From: Deltaproteobacteria bacterium
Lineage (GTDB): Bacteria; Myxococcota_A; Polyangia; Nannocystales; Nannocystaceae
NCBI GenBank assembly: GCA_016709225.1
Contig: JADJEE010000012.1
Span: 3,453,501-3,517,500 of the forward strand
DNA length: 64,000 bases
Reading direction: 5' to 3'
The translations under genes were made by a program, and so were the position numbers. Within the stretch, counting starts at the first letter, position 1. Every line of letters begins with the position of its first letter. A model generated the notes under the pieces. That model was not told where the DNA came from. It was given only the letters and a program-made list of their open reading frames with translations, and did no database searches. Shown here one piece after another: positions 43,655-54,228 of the stretch.

Positions 43655-44518
43655 GTGGCACGACGCATCGCATGCCTGTTGGCGGTCGCCGCCTGTCGCT
43701 TCGACAGCGGCGGCATGGCCAGCTCGGGCGTCGACACCGATGCCGGTGGCGACACCGACACGCAGGGCGGCAGCGCAACCGCGGACACCGCGATGGACAC
43801 GCAGGGCGGCGGGTCCTCGGGCGGTGCCGAGGGTGGTGTCGGGCCGGGCGTGGACAGCTCGGGCGCGGGTGCGGACTCGGGTGACGGCAGCACCAGCGGT
43901 GTCGATCCCTGTGGGGACCCGGGTGCCTGCGATCCCGACGCCAGCTGTGCCCCCGACGCGACCGGCCTGCAGCCGGTGTGCACCTGTGCGCCCGAGCTCA
44001 TCGGCGATGGCCAGCTGTGCACGACGGTGCCCACGTTGCCGGTGCTGCGGGTCGACGTGCCCTGTGGTGTCGATGCCGACGAGGGGCAGTGCGAGGCCAC
44101 CAACGCCAGCGAAGAGGTGGTCCTGGAGGGCGAGCCCGGTCAGCGCTTCCGCGTCACGCTGTGGATCCGCGGCGTGGTCGAAGAGAAGCCCTACACCTGC
44201 GCCCAGCGCGATGGGAACTGGTGCACCAAGGGTGACGGCCAAGCCGGCGACAATCGCAGCGACACCGAGCTCGCGATCGGTATGCCACCGCTCGCCGTGC
44301 GCCTCAATCACGGCCAGGGCGAAGCCTGCGTGCTGGTCGACATGCAGCACGACGTCGTGATCGAGAGCGGCGCGCTCGTCTCGCTGCAGATCGATCCTCG
44401 CAACGACGAGCAGCGCCGCAACGACGACGGCCTCGTGGTGCCTGCCCTCGATCCCGCGCCCGCGGCGTTCGACGGCCAATTCCTGCAGGTCGAGGCGATC
44501 GCGTTCGTCCCGATCTGA
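43655..44518 (+). CDS. Lipoprotein with Cys-rich and beta-rich domains
   Basis: 287 residues from GTG 43655. A very short signal ends AVAAC (Cys 14). A Gly/Ser/Asp linker of about 90 residues is followed by an EGF-like Cys pattern (CGDPGACDPDASC ... CTCAPELIGDGQLC) and a C-terminal domain of about 150 residues (VTLWIRGVVEEKP, FDGQFLQVEAIAF) that looks beta-rich. Surface or periplasmic; ligand unknown. It diverges from the TerB-like gene with only 63 bases between. Confidence 0.75.
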   Translation: MARRIACLLAVAACRFDSGGMASSGVDTDAGGDTDTQGGSATADTAMDTQGGGSSGGAEGGVGPGVDSSGAGADSGDGSTSGVDPCGDPGACDPDASCAPDATGLQPVCTCAPELIGDGQLCTTVPTLPVLRVDVPCGVDADEGQCEATNASEEVVLEGEPGQRFRVTLWIRGVVEEKPYTCAQRDGNWCTKGDGQAGDNRSDTELAIGMPPLAVRLNHGQGEACVLVDMQHDVVIESGALVSLQIDPRNDEQRRNDDGLVVPALDPAPAAFDGQFLQVEAIAFVPI

Positions 44519-44522
44519 CCGC

Positions 44523-44537
44523 GCGGCGTTGCGCCGC
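44523..44537. terminator. Short hairpin between convergent genes
   Basis: GCGGCG and CGCCGC separated by TTG, just after the lipoprotein stop and before the end of the chorismate mutase gene. No T-run; weak candidate. Confidence 0.3.
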
Positions 44538-44563
44538 TCCGGTGGTCGCGTCGACCCCCCGAT

Positions 44564-44830
44564 CTATCGCAGTCGTCGTCCGATGATGGTCGCGAGCACG
44601 CGGCGCAGGGCTTCGGGGTCGAGGCCGCGCGCGATGCCCTTCGCGACCAACGCGGCGATCACCGCCGCTTCGCGCGCAGGGTCGGCTCGCGGCAGGCCTT
44701 CGTCGTGCTTCCATGCCCACAGCGCTGCGACCGCGGTCGCGCGCCGCTCGAGCAGGTCGAGCAGCGCGTCGTCGAGGGCATCGATCTGCGCGCGCGCGGC
44801 CTCGAGCTGGGCTTGCTGTGTGGGCGTCAT
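44564..44830 (-). CDS. Chorismate mutase, AroQ type
   Basis: 88 residues, the size of a free-standing AroQ mutase, which converts chorismate to prephenate for Phe/Tyr synthesis. The helix patterns LEAARAQIDALDDALLDLL, then ERRATAVAAL, a Lys-rich turn (AWKHDEG) and ADPAREAAVI follow the AroQ plan, with the Arg, Lys and Asp/Arg residues expected around the active site. Its ATG overlaps the stop of the U32 peptidase gene by 4 bases (ATGA), so it is translated as the last gene of the mraY-murD-U32 group. Confidence 0.82.
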   Translation of the reverse strand: MTPTQQAQLEAARAQIDALDDALLDLLERRATAVAALWAWKHDEGLPRADPAREAAVIAALVAKGIARGLDPEALRRVLATIIGRRLR

Positions 44831-47520
44831 CGTCGGACCTCGAGCGGCGACAACACGCGCATGGTGCCGGCGGTGACACCGAACTGCTCGTGGGCGGCGA
44901 GCACGGCGACGACCTCGTCGGGGCGCCTGCGGCCCGCGAGCAGGGCGCTCCACGCCGCGAGTACGTTGGCGCATGTGGCCTCGTCCTCCCACACGAACTC
45001 GAGCCGGAATCGTCGCACGCCCGCCGCCAGCAGCCGTGGTACCGCGCGTGCGGCGGTCTGCGCCTGCGCGTTGAAGACCGTGTTGCGGCAGCCGACGTCG
45101 ACCACGACGGGGTGCTGCCGCCCGTCACGATCGCCGAGCGCGATGCGATGCTGCTCGCAGGGCCGGCCGCACGTGCGGTAGTCCCGGCCCGTCGACAACG
45201 TGTGCGCGTAGACGCAGTGCTCGGTGTGGAAGGTGGCGATGTGGTGGTGGCCGACGACGGTGATGCGCTCGGCGGGCACGTGCGCGAGCAGGAGATGAAG
45301 CTGGGTCTCGTCGAGATCGTGGGCGGCGGTGAGCGAGTCGCAACCCAGCGCCAGCAGGTGGCGTGCGGTGACGCTGTTGGTGACGTTGAGCGAGAAGTCG
45401 CCGTGCACGACCGGCCGCGAGGCCATGACCACCTGCGAGAAATGCACCAGCCCGCCCCAGTGACGCACGAGGATCCCGTCGGGCGAAAGTCGCATCAGCC
45501 GCGCGTCGATGCCGGCCTCGCCGGGCTTCTGCACCCGCGTGGTCGCGATCGTGACCAGCAGCCCGGCCTGCTTCGCGCGACGCACCGCGTGCTCGAGGCC
45601 GACGAGCTCCATCCAGTCGAGCTCGACCTCGGGCAGGCCCGCTGCGATGACGGCCTCGAGCTGTGCCGGTGTGCGCACCAGCGGCACCAGCTGCGGCACG
45701 GTGGGTGGCTGCCAGCGCTGCGGCTGTGTCAGGCTCGCGGCGGCACCACGCACCCGCGTGGCCGCGTCGCCCTCGCGCACGCGGTGGCGCGCGGCGGCCA
45801 GCATCTGCTGCTCGAGTGTGGCCACCAGCGTGCGGCGCAGCTGCTTGAGCGACGAGACCGGCAGGTGCAGCCCGGCGTCGAGCCCCGTGAGGTCCAGCTG
45901 CGCGAGGCGAAACGGCGTGCCACCGAGGCCGCCGAGCTTGTCGGTGAGCAACCCGCGATCGAGGCCGGTGCCGGTCGAGGCGGTGAGCCTCGCGTCACTC
46001 GCACCCGACACCGTCGCGCCGCGGCCCACTGGGCCCTCGGCGCGCAGCGACACGTGCAACGCCGCGCCGGCCGAGCCGCGTACGTGCATCGTCACCGGCA
46101 CGCGCCCGCCCACGCCGCGCGCACCGTGATCGACCGTGGCCTTCGCCTCGGCGTGCAGCCGCGGGTCCGACGAGAGGAACACCTGATCGCCGGGGCGCAC
46201 CTGCGAGAGATCCGGCCCGGGCCGACCGAAGCGCAGCCACCAACCATCGGTGAGCGCGTCGACGCCGAACAGCGCGCCGCCGGGCTCGGTTTGCTGCGGT
46301 CGCCCGGTGTCGAAGCCGACACCGCAGCCGGGGATCGGCTCGGGCACCGCGAGCGGCACCCCGCGGGCATCGACCGGCGACGCGCCGCCGATGACCGGCA
46401 ACGCCACCTTGGTCACGCCCCGCGGCGCACCGCCGCCGGTCGCAGCACCGCCACTGCTGCGACGCTCGGCCCGTCGCACGCGCACGTCGAGGCCACGCAC
46501 CTCGGTCACCACGCCGAGCAGCGCGCCGCGGTGCTTCGGAAAGCGGCCCTCGACGAGGTCCTGATGATCGGAGCCCGCGAAGAAGCCGTCCGAGAAGCCG
46601 CGCGAGTAGGCGACCGCCATCTTGCCGAGGTCGCGCTGCAGCTGCGCGTGCGCCTCGGCGTCGTCGCGGTGACCGCTGGCCACGGCGTCACGCCAGCGAC
46701 GATAGCCCTCGACCGCGGTCATCACATACGCGGGGCCCTTGAGACGGCCTTCGATCTTCAGGCTCGCGACGCCGACGTCGATCAACGCCGGCAACGCGCG
46801 CGCGCCGGCCAGATCGAGCGGGCTCAGCAGATACGCGACGTCGCCCAGCGGTCGCGGGGTGCCGTCGACGATCAGCGCATACGGGAGGCGGCACGACTGT
46901 GCACATTGCCCGCGGTTCGCCGAGCGCCCGCCCCAGGCCTCGCTGGTGAGGCACTGGCCACTCCACGACATGCACAGCGCGCCGTGGACGAAGACCTCGA
47001 GCTCGAGCGAGGTGCCGGCTGCGAAGGCACGGATCTCGTCGGTCGACAGCTCGCGCGGCACCACCACCCGCGTGACGCCGAGCGACTGTGCGAAGCGAGC
47101 CGCCTCGGGGCACGACACCGTCATCTGCGTCGAGGCATGCACCTCCATCGAGGGCGCGACCTCGCGGGCCAGCAGCGCGACCGCGGGGTCCTGTACGATC
47201 ACGCCGTCGACCCCGGCCAGCGCGCACGCGCGCAGCAGCTGCTCGACCACCGGCAGCTCGTCCTCGAACACCAGCGTGTTGAGCGTGACGTACGCGCGGG
47301 CGCCCGCGCGATGGATGTGGTCGAGCGTGGCCGGTAGCGCATCGACGGAGAAGTTCGTCGCACGGGCGCGGGCGTTCATGCCCTCGTCGAGGCCGAAGTA
47401 GACCGCGTCGGCCCCGGCGGCGAGTGCCGCATCGAGGCTCTCGGCGTCGCCCGCGGGCGCGAGGATCTCGGGGAGGGCTGGCACCCGGACCTTGTACCGG
47501 AAGGAGCCCACCGAACTCAA
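44827..47520 (-). CDS. U32 family peptidase/hydroxylase-like protein
   Basis: 897 residues. The first 300 contain the U32 core (EILAPAGDAESLDAALAAG at the start; TRVVVPRELS; CLTSEAWGGRSANRGQC and SCRLPY with conserved cysteines that may hold an Fe-S cluster). A DUF3656-like middle and a second half that resembles another U32-type barrel follow. Family members such as RlhA and TrhP modify RNA by hydroxylation; others are annotated as collagenase-like peptidases. The long form suggests the RlhA branch, but this is inference. It lies 31 bases after murD on the same strand. Confidence 0.82.
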   Translation of the reverse strand: MSSVGSFRYKVRVPALPEILAPAGDAESLDAALAAGADAVYFGLDEGMNARARATNFSVDALPATLDHIHRAGARAYVTLNTLVFEDELPVVEQLLRACALAGVDGVIVQDPAVALLAREVAPSMEVHASTQMTVSCPEAARFAQSLGVTRVVVPRELSTDEIRAFAAGTSLELEVFVHGALCMSWSGQCLTSEAWGGRSANRGQCAQSCRLPYALIVDGTPRPLGDVAYLLSPLDLAGARALPALIDVGVASLKIEGRLKGPAYVMTAVEGYRRWRDAVASGHRDDAEAHAQLQRDLGKMAVAYSRGFSDGFFAGSDHQDLVEGRFPKHRGALLGVVTEVRGLDVRVRRAERRSSGGAATGGGAPRGVTKVALPVIGGASPVDARGVPLAVPEPIPGCGVGFDTGRPQQTEPGGALFGVDALTDGWWLRFGRPGPDLSQVRPGDQVFLSSDPRLHAEAKATVDHGARGVGGRVPVTMHVRGSAGAALHVSLRAEGPVGRGATVSGASDARLTASTGTGLDRGLLTDKLGGLGGTPFRLAQLDLTGLDAGLHLPVSSLKQLRRTLVATLEQQMLAAARHRVREGDAATRVRGAAASLTQPQRWQPPTVPQLVPLVRTPAQLEAVIAAGLPEVELDWMELVGLEHAVRRAKQAGLLVTIATTRVQKPGEAGIDARLMRLSPDGILVRHWGGLVHFSQVVMASRPVVHGDFSLNVTNSVTARHLLALGCDSLTAAHDLDETQLHLLLAHVPAERITVVGHHHIATFHTEHCVYAHTLSTGRDYRTCGRPCEQHRIALGDRDGRQHPVVVDVGCRNTVFNAQAQTAARAVPRLLAAGVRRFRLEFVWEDEATCANVLAAWSALLAGRRRPDEVVAVLAAHEQFGVTAGTMRVLSPLEVRR

Positions 47521-47551
47521 AAGCCCCTGCGACCGGGGGGCCCGCGGCCGA

Positions 47552-48927
47552 TCACACCAACGCGAGCACGGCGGCGGTGAACACGTCGCCGCGGTGCGCG
47601 TAGCTGCGGAACTGATCGTAGCTCGCGCACGCCGGCGCGAGCACGACCGCGTCGCCGGTTCGCGCCATGCCGCGGGCGATCGTCACCGCCGCGGTCAGGT
47701 CGGGCGCGAAGGCGGCGGGCACGGTGTCGCCGCCGAGCGCGTGGAAGAGCGGGCCGGCCTCGCCGATCGCGACCACGCCGCGGCCGCGTCGCTGCAGCAG
47801 CTCGCCGAGCGGCGCGAGGTCGTCGCCCTTGCCGCGGCCACCGGCAATCAGCACGAAGCGCTCGTCGAGGCCGCCGAGGCTGGCGATCGCACTGGCGACG
47901 TTGGTGGCCTTCGAATCGTTGTAGTAGCGCACGCCGTCGAGTTCGCGCACCAGCACCATGCGGTGGGGCAGACCCGCAAAGGCGGTGAGCGTGCGTGCGC
48001 AGGCGTCGTGGGGTACGCCGAAGTGGCGCGCGGCGGCCAAGGCGAACAGCGCATTGCTGGCGTTGTGACGGCCAGGCAATCGCAGCAGCGCGCGATCGAA
48101 GCGCTCGTCGCCGAGCACCAGCGTGCGGCCCGAGCCCTCGCCTTCGATGAAGGCATGGCCGGGCTCGCCGATCGCCAACACCCGCACGTCGGTGCGCGAG
48201 GGCTGCAGGCGCTCGCGGAACTCACCGCCGTGATCGAGCAACGCGAGCCCGCCCGGCACGAGGTTGCGGAACACCTCGGCCTTGGTGTCGGCGTAGGCCT
48301 CCATCGTGGGGTAGCGATCGAGGTGATCGGGCGTGACGTTCAGGACCATGCCGACGTCGTTGGGGATCGCCGGCAGCGTCTCGAGCTGGAAGCTCGAGCA
48401 CTCGAGCACGAGTGCGTCGTGGGCCTCGCCGCGACCCTGTAGCCTGGCAGCGATCGCGTCGCACAGCGGCGTGCCGAGGTTGCCGCCGACGAACGGCGTG
48501 AAGCCACCCGCGCGCAGCAGCTCGCCGGTGAGCGCGGTGACGGTGCTCTTGCCGTTGGTGCCGGTGATGAGCACGAGCGGCACCGGGGCCAGGCCCGCGA
48601 TGTGTCGGCCGAACCACAGCTGCAGGCCCAGGCCGAGCTCACCGGTGATGGTCGCATCGGGGGCGTACTGGCGCGTGGCCTCGCGGGCGGGCCCGGGCGG
48701 CACGCCTGGGCTCAGCACCACGAGGTCGACGCCCTGCATGCCCGCGGCGGGGATCTCGTCGAGCCCGCGCAGATCGACCGCGCCCTCGGGCAGTGCGGCG
48801 TCGCGCTTGCGATCGTACGCCCGCACCTCCAGCCCGAGCTGCAGCAGCACGCGTGCGGCCGACAGCCCGCTCGCACCCAGGCCGATCACGATCGCCGTGT
48901 GCCACGGCAGCGGCGCGTCGACGGCCG

Positions 48928-48931
<4 letters not shown>
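47552..48931 (-). CDS. murD: UDP-N-acetylmuramoylalanine--D-glutamate ligase
   Basis: 459 residues from ATG 48931, which overlaps the mraY stop by 4 bases. It adds D-Glu to UDP-MurNAc-L-Ala with ATP. Mur-ligase motifs: P-loop GTNGKST, ECSSFQLE, the N-terminal Rossmann GLGASGLSAA and YNDSKATN near the C-terminal domain. Length fits MurD (430-460). Part of mraY-murD-U32-chorismate mutase, all on the - strand. Confidence 0.95.
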
Positions 48932-50052
<1,121 letters not shown>

Positions 50053-50262
50053 AGCCCCGAATTCGCAGACCGCGCACGCCGAAGCGGCGGCCGGTCGTGA
50101 CGCGGTAGTCGTGGCACGACCGGCCGTGTGGGCGCAAGAACTCGGGGCGTGCGCCTGCGCAGGGCGGCGGGAATCGGCCCATGCCCCCGCCTGGGTCGGC
50201 CCACCGGCATCGCGCCGGCGGGTCCGTCGCCCCCGGCACCGTCGATGGGTTGCGACGCCGGG

Positions 50263-50772
50263 TCAGTGCAGCCAGTCGCGCCAGAGCTCGGGCACCGCCT
50301 CGTCGCCGAGGTGGAGCAGCCGCGGTGCCAGCCAGTCCGGCTTGTTCGGCACCGAGCGCAGGCGCATGCCCGCCTCCTCCGGCGAGTCACGGCCCTTGCG
50401 ACGGTTGCACGAGACGCACGCGGTCACGACGTTGCGCCACGTGGTCTTGCCGCCCTCGCTGCGCGGGACCACGTGATCGAGCGTGAGCTCCCGAGGACCG
50501 CAGCGGATGCCGCAGTACTGGCAGCGATGGCCATCGCGCAGGTAGACGTTCTCCCGCGAGAAGCGGACGTGCAGCGGCCGCACCACCTGCTTGCGGAGCA
50601 GGCGGACCACCGCCGGCGCGGCATAGCTACGCGACACCGTGCTGATCAGCCACTCGTAGTCACGCAGCACCTCGACCTTGCCGACGAAGTGCATGCAGAG
50701 TGCACGCTGCCAGGGGATGACTTTGATGGGCTGGTAGCCCTGATCGAGCAGTAACGTATCGCGCAAGGCCAT
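50263..50772 (-). CDS. HNH endonuclease
   Basis: 169 residues from ATG 50772 (the longer frame to 50865 is not supported). It begins LLLDQGYQPIKVIPWQRAL, the usual N-terminus of a conserved, widespread HNH group. The nuclease motif is intact: CQYCG, then LTLDHVVPRSEGG, NVV and CVSCNRRKG, giving two zinc-type Cys pairs and the catalytic His. Role unknown, perhaps DNA repair or processing; there is no toxin or restriction partner nearby. It is read toward mraY and divergent from murF. Confidence 0.88.
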   Translation of the reverse strand: MALRDTLLLDQGYQPIKVIPWQRALCMHFVGKVEVLRDYEWLISTVSRSYAAPAVVRLLRKQVVRPLHVRFSRENVYLRDGHRCQYCGIRCGPRELTLDHVVPRSEGGKTTWRNVVTACVSCNRRKGRDSPEEAGMRLRSVPNKPDWLAPRLLHLGDEAVPELWRDWLH

Positions 50773-50859
50773 CTTGCCCCACCGTAGTCGAACCCCCAAG
50801 GTAGCACGGCGGCGAGCGGGTTGGTCGATCGCTTCGTTTCGTTTGCGGCGAAGGGGCGA

Positions 50860-50873
50860 CTTCATCTATGAAG
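50860..50873. promoter_or_regulatory. Inverted repeat between HNH gene and murF
   Basis: CTTCAT-CT-ATGAAG, a perfect 6-base dyad in the 178-base divergent gap. Possible operator for either gene; no further support. Confidence 0.3.
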
Positions 50874-50950
50874 AGAGGCAGGGAAGAGGTAGGGGTCGGA
50901 AGGCGAGCAAGCTGCGGTCGCAGTAGAGACGCGACGGGTCGGGGCGGGCG

Positions 50951-52375
50951 ATGCGGTGGACGGCGGAGAGTCTAGCGGCGGGTGCGGGCGGTCGAGTGCT
51001 CCAGAGCGGGCGTGCGGGCATCGTGGGCGCGTTTCTGGACAGCCGCCGGCCGCTGGCCGGCGGGTTGTTCGTGCCGATCGTCGCGGCGCGCGACGGGCAC
51101 GACTTCATCCCCGACGCGGTCGCCGGCGGCGCGACCGCACTGCTCGTGCGCCGCGGCTACGTGGTGCCCGCCGATCTGCGATCCCGGACCCAGCTCAGCA
51201 TCATCGAGGTCGACGACACGTTGGCTGCGATGCAGCGCCTGGCGGCCGGTCGCCGCGAGGCGGTCGACGGCCCGGTGGTGGCGATCACCGGCAGCAATGG
51301 CAAGACCACCACGCGCGCGATGATCTCCGCGGTGCTGGCGACCGGCTTCGAGGACGTGCTGTGCACGCGCGGCAACCTCAACAATCACCTCGGCGTGCCG
51401 CTGACGCTGCTCGGCGAGCCCGAGCACCCGGACGCCGCCGTCATCGAGCTGGGCATGAGTGCCCCCGGCGAGAACGCGCTGCTGGCGTCGATCGTGCGAC
51501 CGACGATCGCGGTCGTGACCTCGATTGCGCTCGAGCACCTCGAGTTCATGAAGTCGATCGAGGCGATCGCTGCTGCCGAGGCCGAGCCCGTGGCCCACGT
51601 GCGCCCCGGCGGTGCGGTCGTGGTGCCGTCGGACGAGCCGCTGCTGCGCCCCCACGTCACCCCGGCGGTGCTGGCCCGTGCCGGCGGTGAGGCCCTGACG
51701 CTCCTGCGCGTCGGCCCCGACGCCGACGCCGACGTGCGCGTGGTCGCGGTCGAACAGCACGCCGGCACGAAGGTGAGGCTGGCGACCGCCGAGTACGGCG
51801 AGTTCGAGCTGACGCTGCAGCTATTCGGGCTGCACAATGCCCGCAACGCCGCCGCTGCGCTCGCGGTGGGTCTGTTCGCCGGGCTCCCGCTGTCGCCGAT
51901 GCTCGACGCGCTCGCGGCGGTCGAACCCGTCGGTGATCGCGGGCGGGCGATCGCTTGCGGGCGGCACCTGGTGATCGCCGACTGCTACAACGCCAACCCC
52001 GGGTCGGTCGCCGCCGCGCTGGGCAGCATCGCGGCACTGCACCGCGATCGCCGACGCATCGTGGTGCTCGGCGACATGCTCGAGCTCGGCCCCGACGAGC
52101 TCGCGCTGCACGCCGAGGTCGGGCGTCGATGCGTCGAGGCCGGCGTCGACGCCGTGGTCGGGTTCGGCCCGCGCGCGCGGGAGTTGGTGCGCGAGACCGC
52201 GGCGGCGGGCATCGAATCGCTGGCGACCGAGGACGTCGACGAGGCCGCCGCGTGGGTGCTCGCGCAGATGACGGGCCCGAGCGCGGTGCTGCTCAAGGGC
52301 AGCCGCGGCATGCGACTCGAGCGGGTGGTCGAAGGCCTGGTCGACGCGCTGCGCGGGGCCGGGCGCGCTACTTGA
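50951..52375 (+). CDS. murF: UDP-N-acetylmuramoyl-tripeptide--D-alanyl-D-alanine ligase
   Basis: 474 residues. It adds D-Ala-D-Ala to complete the cytoplasmic murein precursor. P-loop ITGSNGKTTT near residue 113, the MurF pattern LNNHLGVPLTLL after it, ELGMSAPGE, and the C-terminal domain with ADCYNANPGS and VLKGSRGMR. Length is normal. It is on its own on the + strand, away from murD/mraY and murE, and its 3' end overlaps the convergent thioesterase gene by 8 bases. Confidence 0.94.
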   Translation: MRWTAESLAAGAGGRVLQSGRAGIVGAFLDSRRPLAGGLFVPIVAARDGHDFIPDAVAGGATALLVRRGYVVPADLRSRTQLSIIEVDDTLAAMQRLAAGRREAVDGPVVAITGSNGKTTTRAMISAVLATGFEDVLCTRGNLNNHLGVPLTLLGEPEHPDAAVIELGMSAPGENALLASIVRPTIAVVTSIALEHLEFMKSIEAIAAAEAEPVAHVRPGGAVVVPSDEPLLRPHVTPAVLARAGGEALTLLRVGPDADADVRVVAVEQHAGTKVRLATAEYGEFELTLQLFGLHNARNAAAALAVGLFAGLPLSPMLDALAAVEPVGDRGRAIACGRHLVIADCYNANPGSVAAALGSIAALHRDRRRIVVLGDMLELGPDELALHAEVGRRCVEAGVDAVVGFGPRARELVRETAAAGIESLATEDVDEAAAWVLAQMTGPSAVLLKGSRGMRLERVVEGLVDALRGAGRAT

Positions 52376-53177
52376 TCCACACGAAGGTCTGCTGGTTGAG
52401 CGCGACCAGCTGACCATCGGGCGTCCACAGCTCGCGCATGTCGACGAAGTAGCCCTGGTCCGAGGCCATCGCGCGGGCGCGGTGGTACAGCGGCAGGTCG
52501 CCGGGCAGCTGGCGATCGCCCAGCAGGTTCTGCAGCGTGTACGCGATGGTCGCCATCGGTCGTGGCCGCGGCTCGATCGAGAACGCCGAGGGCCACCACG
52601 CGTCGGCGAGCGCGACCACGGTGGCGGCGTCGATCACCGCCCCGGGCACGCGCGGACGCACGAACCCCGCGGCGATCGCCTCGGTCGCGCCGGAGAACGG
52701 CAGCGGACCCGTGAGCCGGAACTCGAGGTGCTGCGTGAACTCGGGCACGAACGGGCCGTAGGGCAGCGGCGTGAGCTCGGCCCACGGCGGCGGCGCAGCC
52801 TCGAGCGCCGGCGCCCACGTGCGATCGACCGCGCGGGTTCGACCCAACACCGCCGTCGCGCGCGCGAGCACGTCGTCGCCGGCGTGCGCGGGCTGTCGCA
52901 ACGACGCCGAGAAGCTCGACACCGCGTTGCCGCGCCGCAACAGCTCGACCGTGATCTCGCAGGCGCCCGGTACCACCGGCCCGACCAGCTCGCCGGTCAC
53001 GGACCGCAGCGATCGCTCGAGCTCGGGCTCGCACTGCTGCATTGCGCGCACGAGTGCGGCGAGCACCAAGCCCCCGAAGGTGCCGCGACCCTGGGCCCAG
53101 CCGGGCTGCACCTCGAGATCGAAGCGCCGCTCGTCGCGGCGCGTAGGCTCGAACATCTGGGGAAAGCTGGCGCTCAT
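52368..53177 (-). CDS. Acyl-CoA thioesterase-like, double hotdog (TesB-like)
   Basis: 269 residues. The pattern of two hotdog-type halves (N-terminal GRGTFGGLVLAAL; later ADAWWPSAFS and DQGYFVDMRELWTPDGQLVA) fits the TesB-like thioesterase family that hydrolyses acyl-CoAs. Substrate chain length cannot be told. Cytoplasmic, single gene. Overlap with murF is only at the ends. Confidence 0.8.
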   Translation of the reverse strand: MSASFPQMFEPTRRDERRFDLEVQPGWAQGRGTFGGLVLAALVRAMQQCEPELERSLRSVTGELVGPVVPGACEITVELLRRGNAVSSFSASLRQPAHAGDDVLARATAVLGRTRAVDRTWAPALEAAPPPWAELTPLPYGPFVPEFTQHLEFRLTGPLPFSGATEAIAAGFVRPRVPGAVIDAATVVALADAWWPSAFSIEPRPRPMATIAYTLQNLLGDRQLPGDLPLYHRARAMASDQGYFVDMRELWTPDGQLVALNQQTFVWIK

Positions 53178-53283
53178 GCGGACCTCGATCGGCGACGGGC
53201 CGCGTCGAGGTTACGCCACGCAGACACCCGCACCGCTGCAATCGAGCGTGACGGTCACGCAGGACTGCAGCGGCCGCTGCGCC

Positions 53284-53934
53284 TTAGTTCATCGCCATGA
53301 TGCTCGGGCACGCGTCGAGTGCGGCTGCCGACTCGGTCGGACAGAAGTCGCCGCTCTCCCAGGTGGGGCAGTCGAGGGTGCTGACGCACGCGAGCATGTC
53401 CTCGAGCGCGGCGCCGCACTCGGGGCCATCGGCGTCGACGAACATCCCCACCTGGCCGAGACACTCGGCCTCGATCTGATCGAGATAGTTGGCGTACTCC
53501 GGGTTGCACATCACGACGAGCGCCGCGTAGCCGTCGCAGCTGTAGTTGCCCTGCATGCCGCCGGAGCTGCCGCTCGAGCTGCCGGGATCGGTGCTGCTCG
53601 AGCTGCCGGGATCGGTGCCGCCGCCGCTGCTCGACTCGCCGGCGCCGCTCGAGTCACCGGCGGTCGAGTCGCCGGTGCTGCTCGAGTCGCCCGCGCTCGA
53701 GCTGTCGGACTGGGTCGTCGCAGTCGTCGCAGTCGTGCTCTCCGTCGTGGTCGCGTCGGAGGTCATCGTGGTCGACGCGGTGGTCGACGCGGTGGTCGAG
53801 GCCGAAGTGCTCGAGGCATCGGTGGACGACGAGCCGTCGTCGCCGGTGCCATTGCCATCGTCGCTGCAGGCGAGCGGCAGGCTGGCGAACATGAGCAGGA
53901 AGGAGAGGCGATGGAGTTGGTCGCGATCGGACAT
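53284..53934 (-). CDS. Eight-cysteine lipoprotein with Ser/Thr linker
   Basis: 216 residues. The signal ends LPLAC (Cys 23). Residues about 25-130 are Ser/Thr/Asp/Gly only. The C-terminal 85 residues form a small domain with eight cysteines (SCDGY, VVMC, EAEC, PECGAALEDMLAC, LDC, DFC, DAC) probably making four disulfides. The same cysteine order occurs in the lipoprotein at 60650, so they are paralogs. Secreted or surface-anchored; function unknown. Divergent from the second cytochrome operon. Confidence 0.75.
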   Translation of the reverse strand: MSDRDQLHRLSFLLMFASLPLACSDDGNGTGDDGSSSTDASSTSASTTASTTASTTMTSDATTTESTTATTATTQSDSSSAGDSSSTGDSTAGDSSGAGESSSGGGTDPGSSSSTDPGSSSGSSGGMQGNYSCDGYAALVVMCNPEYANYLDQIEAECLGQVGMFVDADGPECGAALEDMLACVSTLDCPTWESGDFCPTESAAALDACPSIMAMN

Positions 53935-54228
53935 GTCGAGTTCCGGTAAGGTGGGCGAGCGTGGCCGCGACGGGCGGCCGCTGGCAAGCGGTAGTGCCCC
54001 GACGGGTGCCGACGATCACGCCGGCCGGGGCGGGTCTGCATGGATCCGGCGCAGTGCCGGCGATCATGGCCGCCCGCAGAGTCCCCGCGCGCTGCGGTCT
54101 ACGGGCCCCAAGCGCGCGGGCGCCGATCCCGTTGGGCTCGCTACCGTTCGGCGACCGCCGCCGGACGAATGCGAGCCGCCCGAGAAATTCTCACCCACGC
54201 GAGTGGCCTCGCGTGTCGTGCTCGCGAG

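Noticed and set aside
43592..44479. N-terminal extension of the TerB-like frame over the divergent lipoprotein
   Set aside because: It would overlap the whole lipoprotein gene in antisense; the ATG at 43591 gives a normal protein.
44713..47337. Long + strand frame opposite the U32 gene
   Set aside because: Shadow frame; the - strand carries clear U32 motifs.
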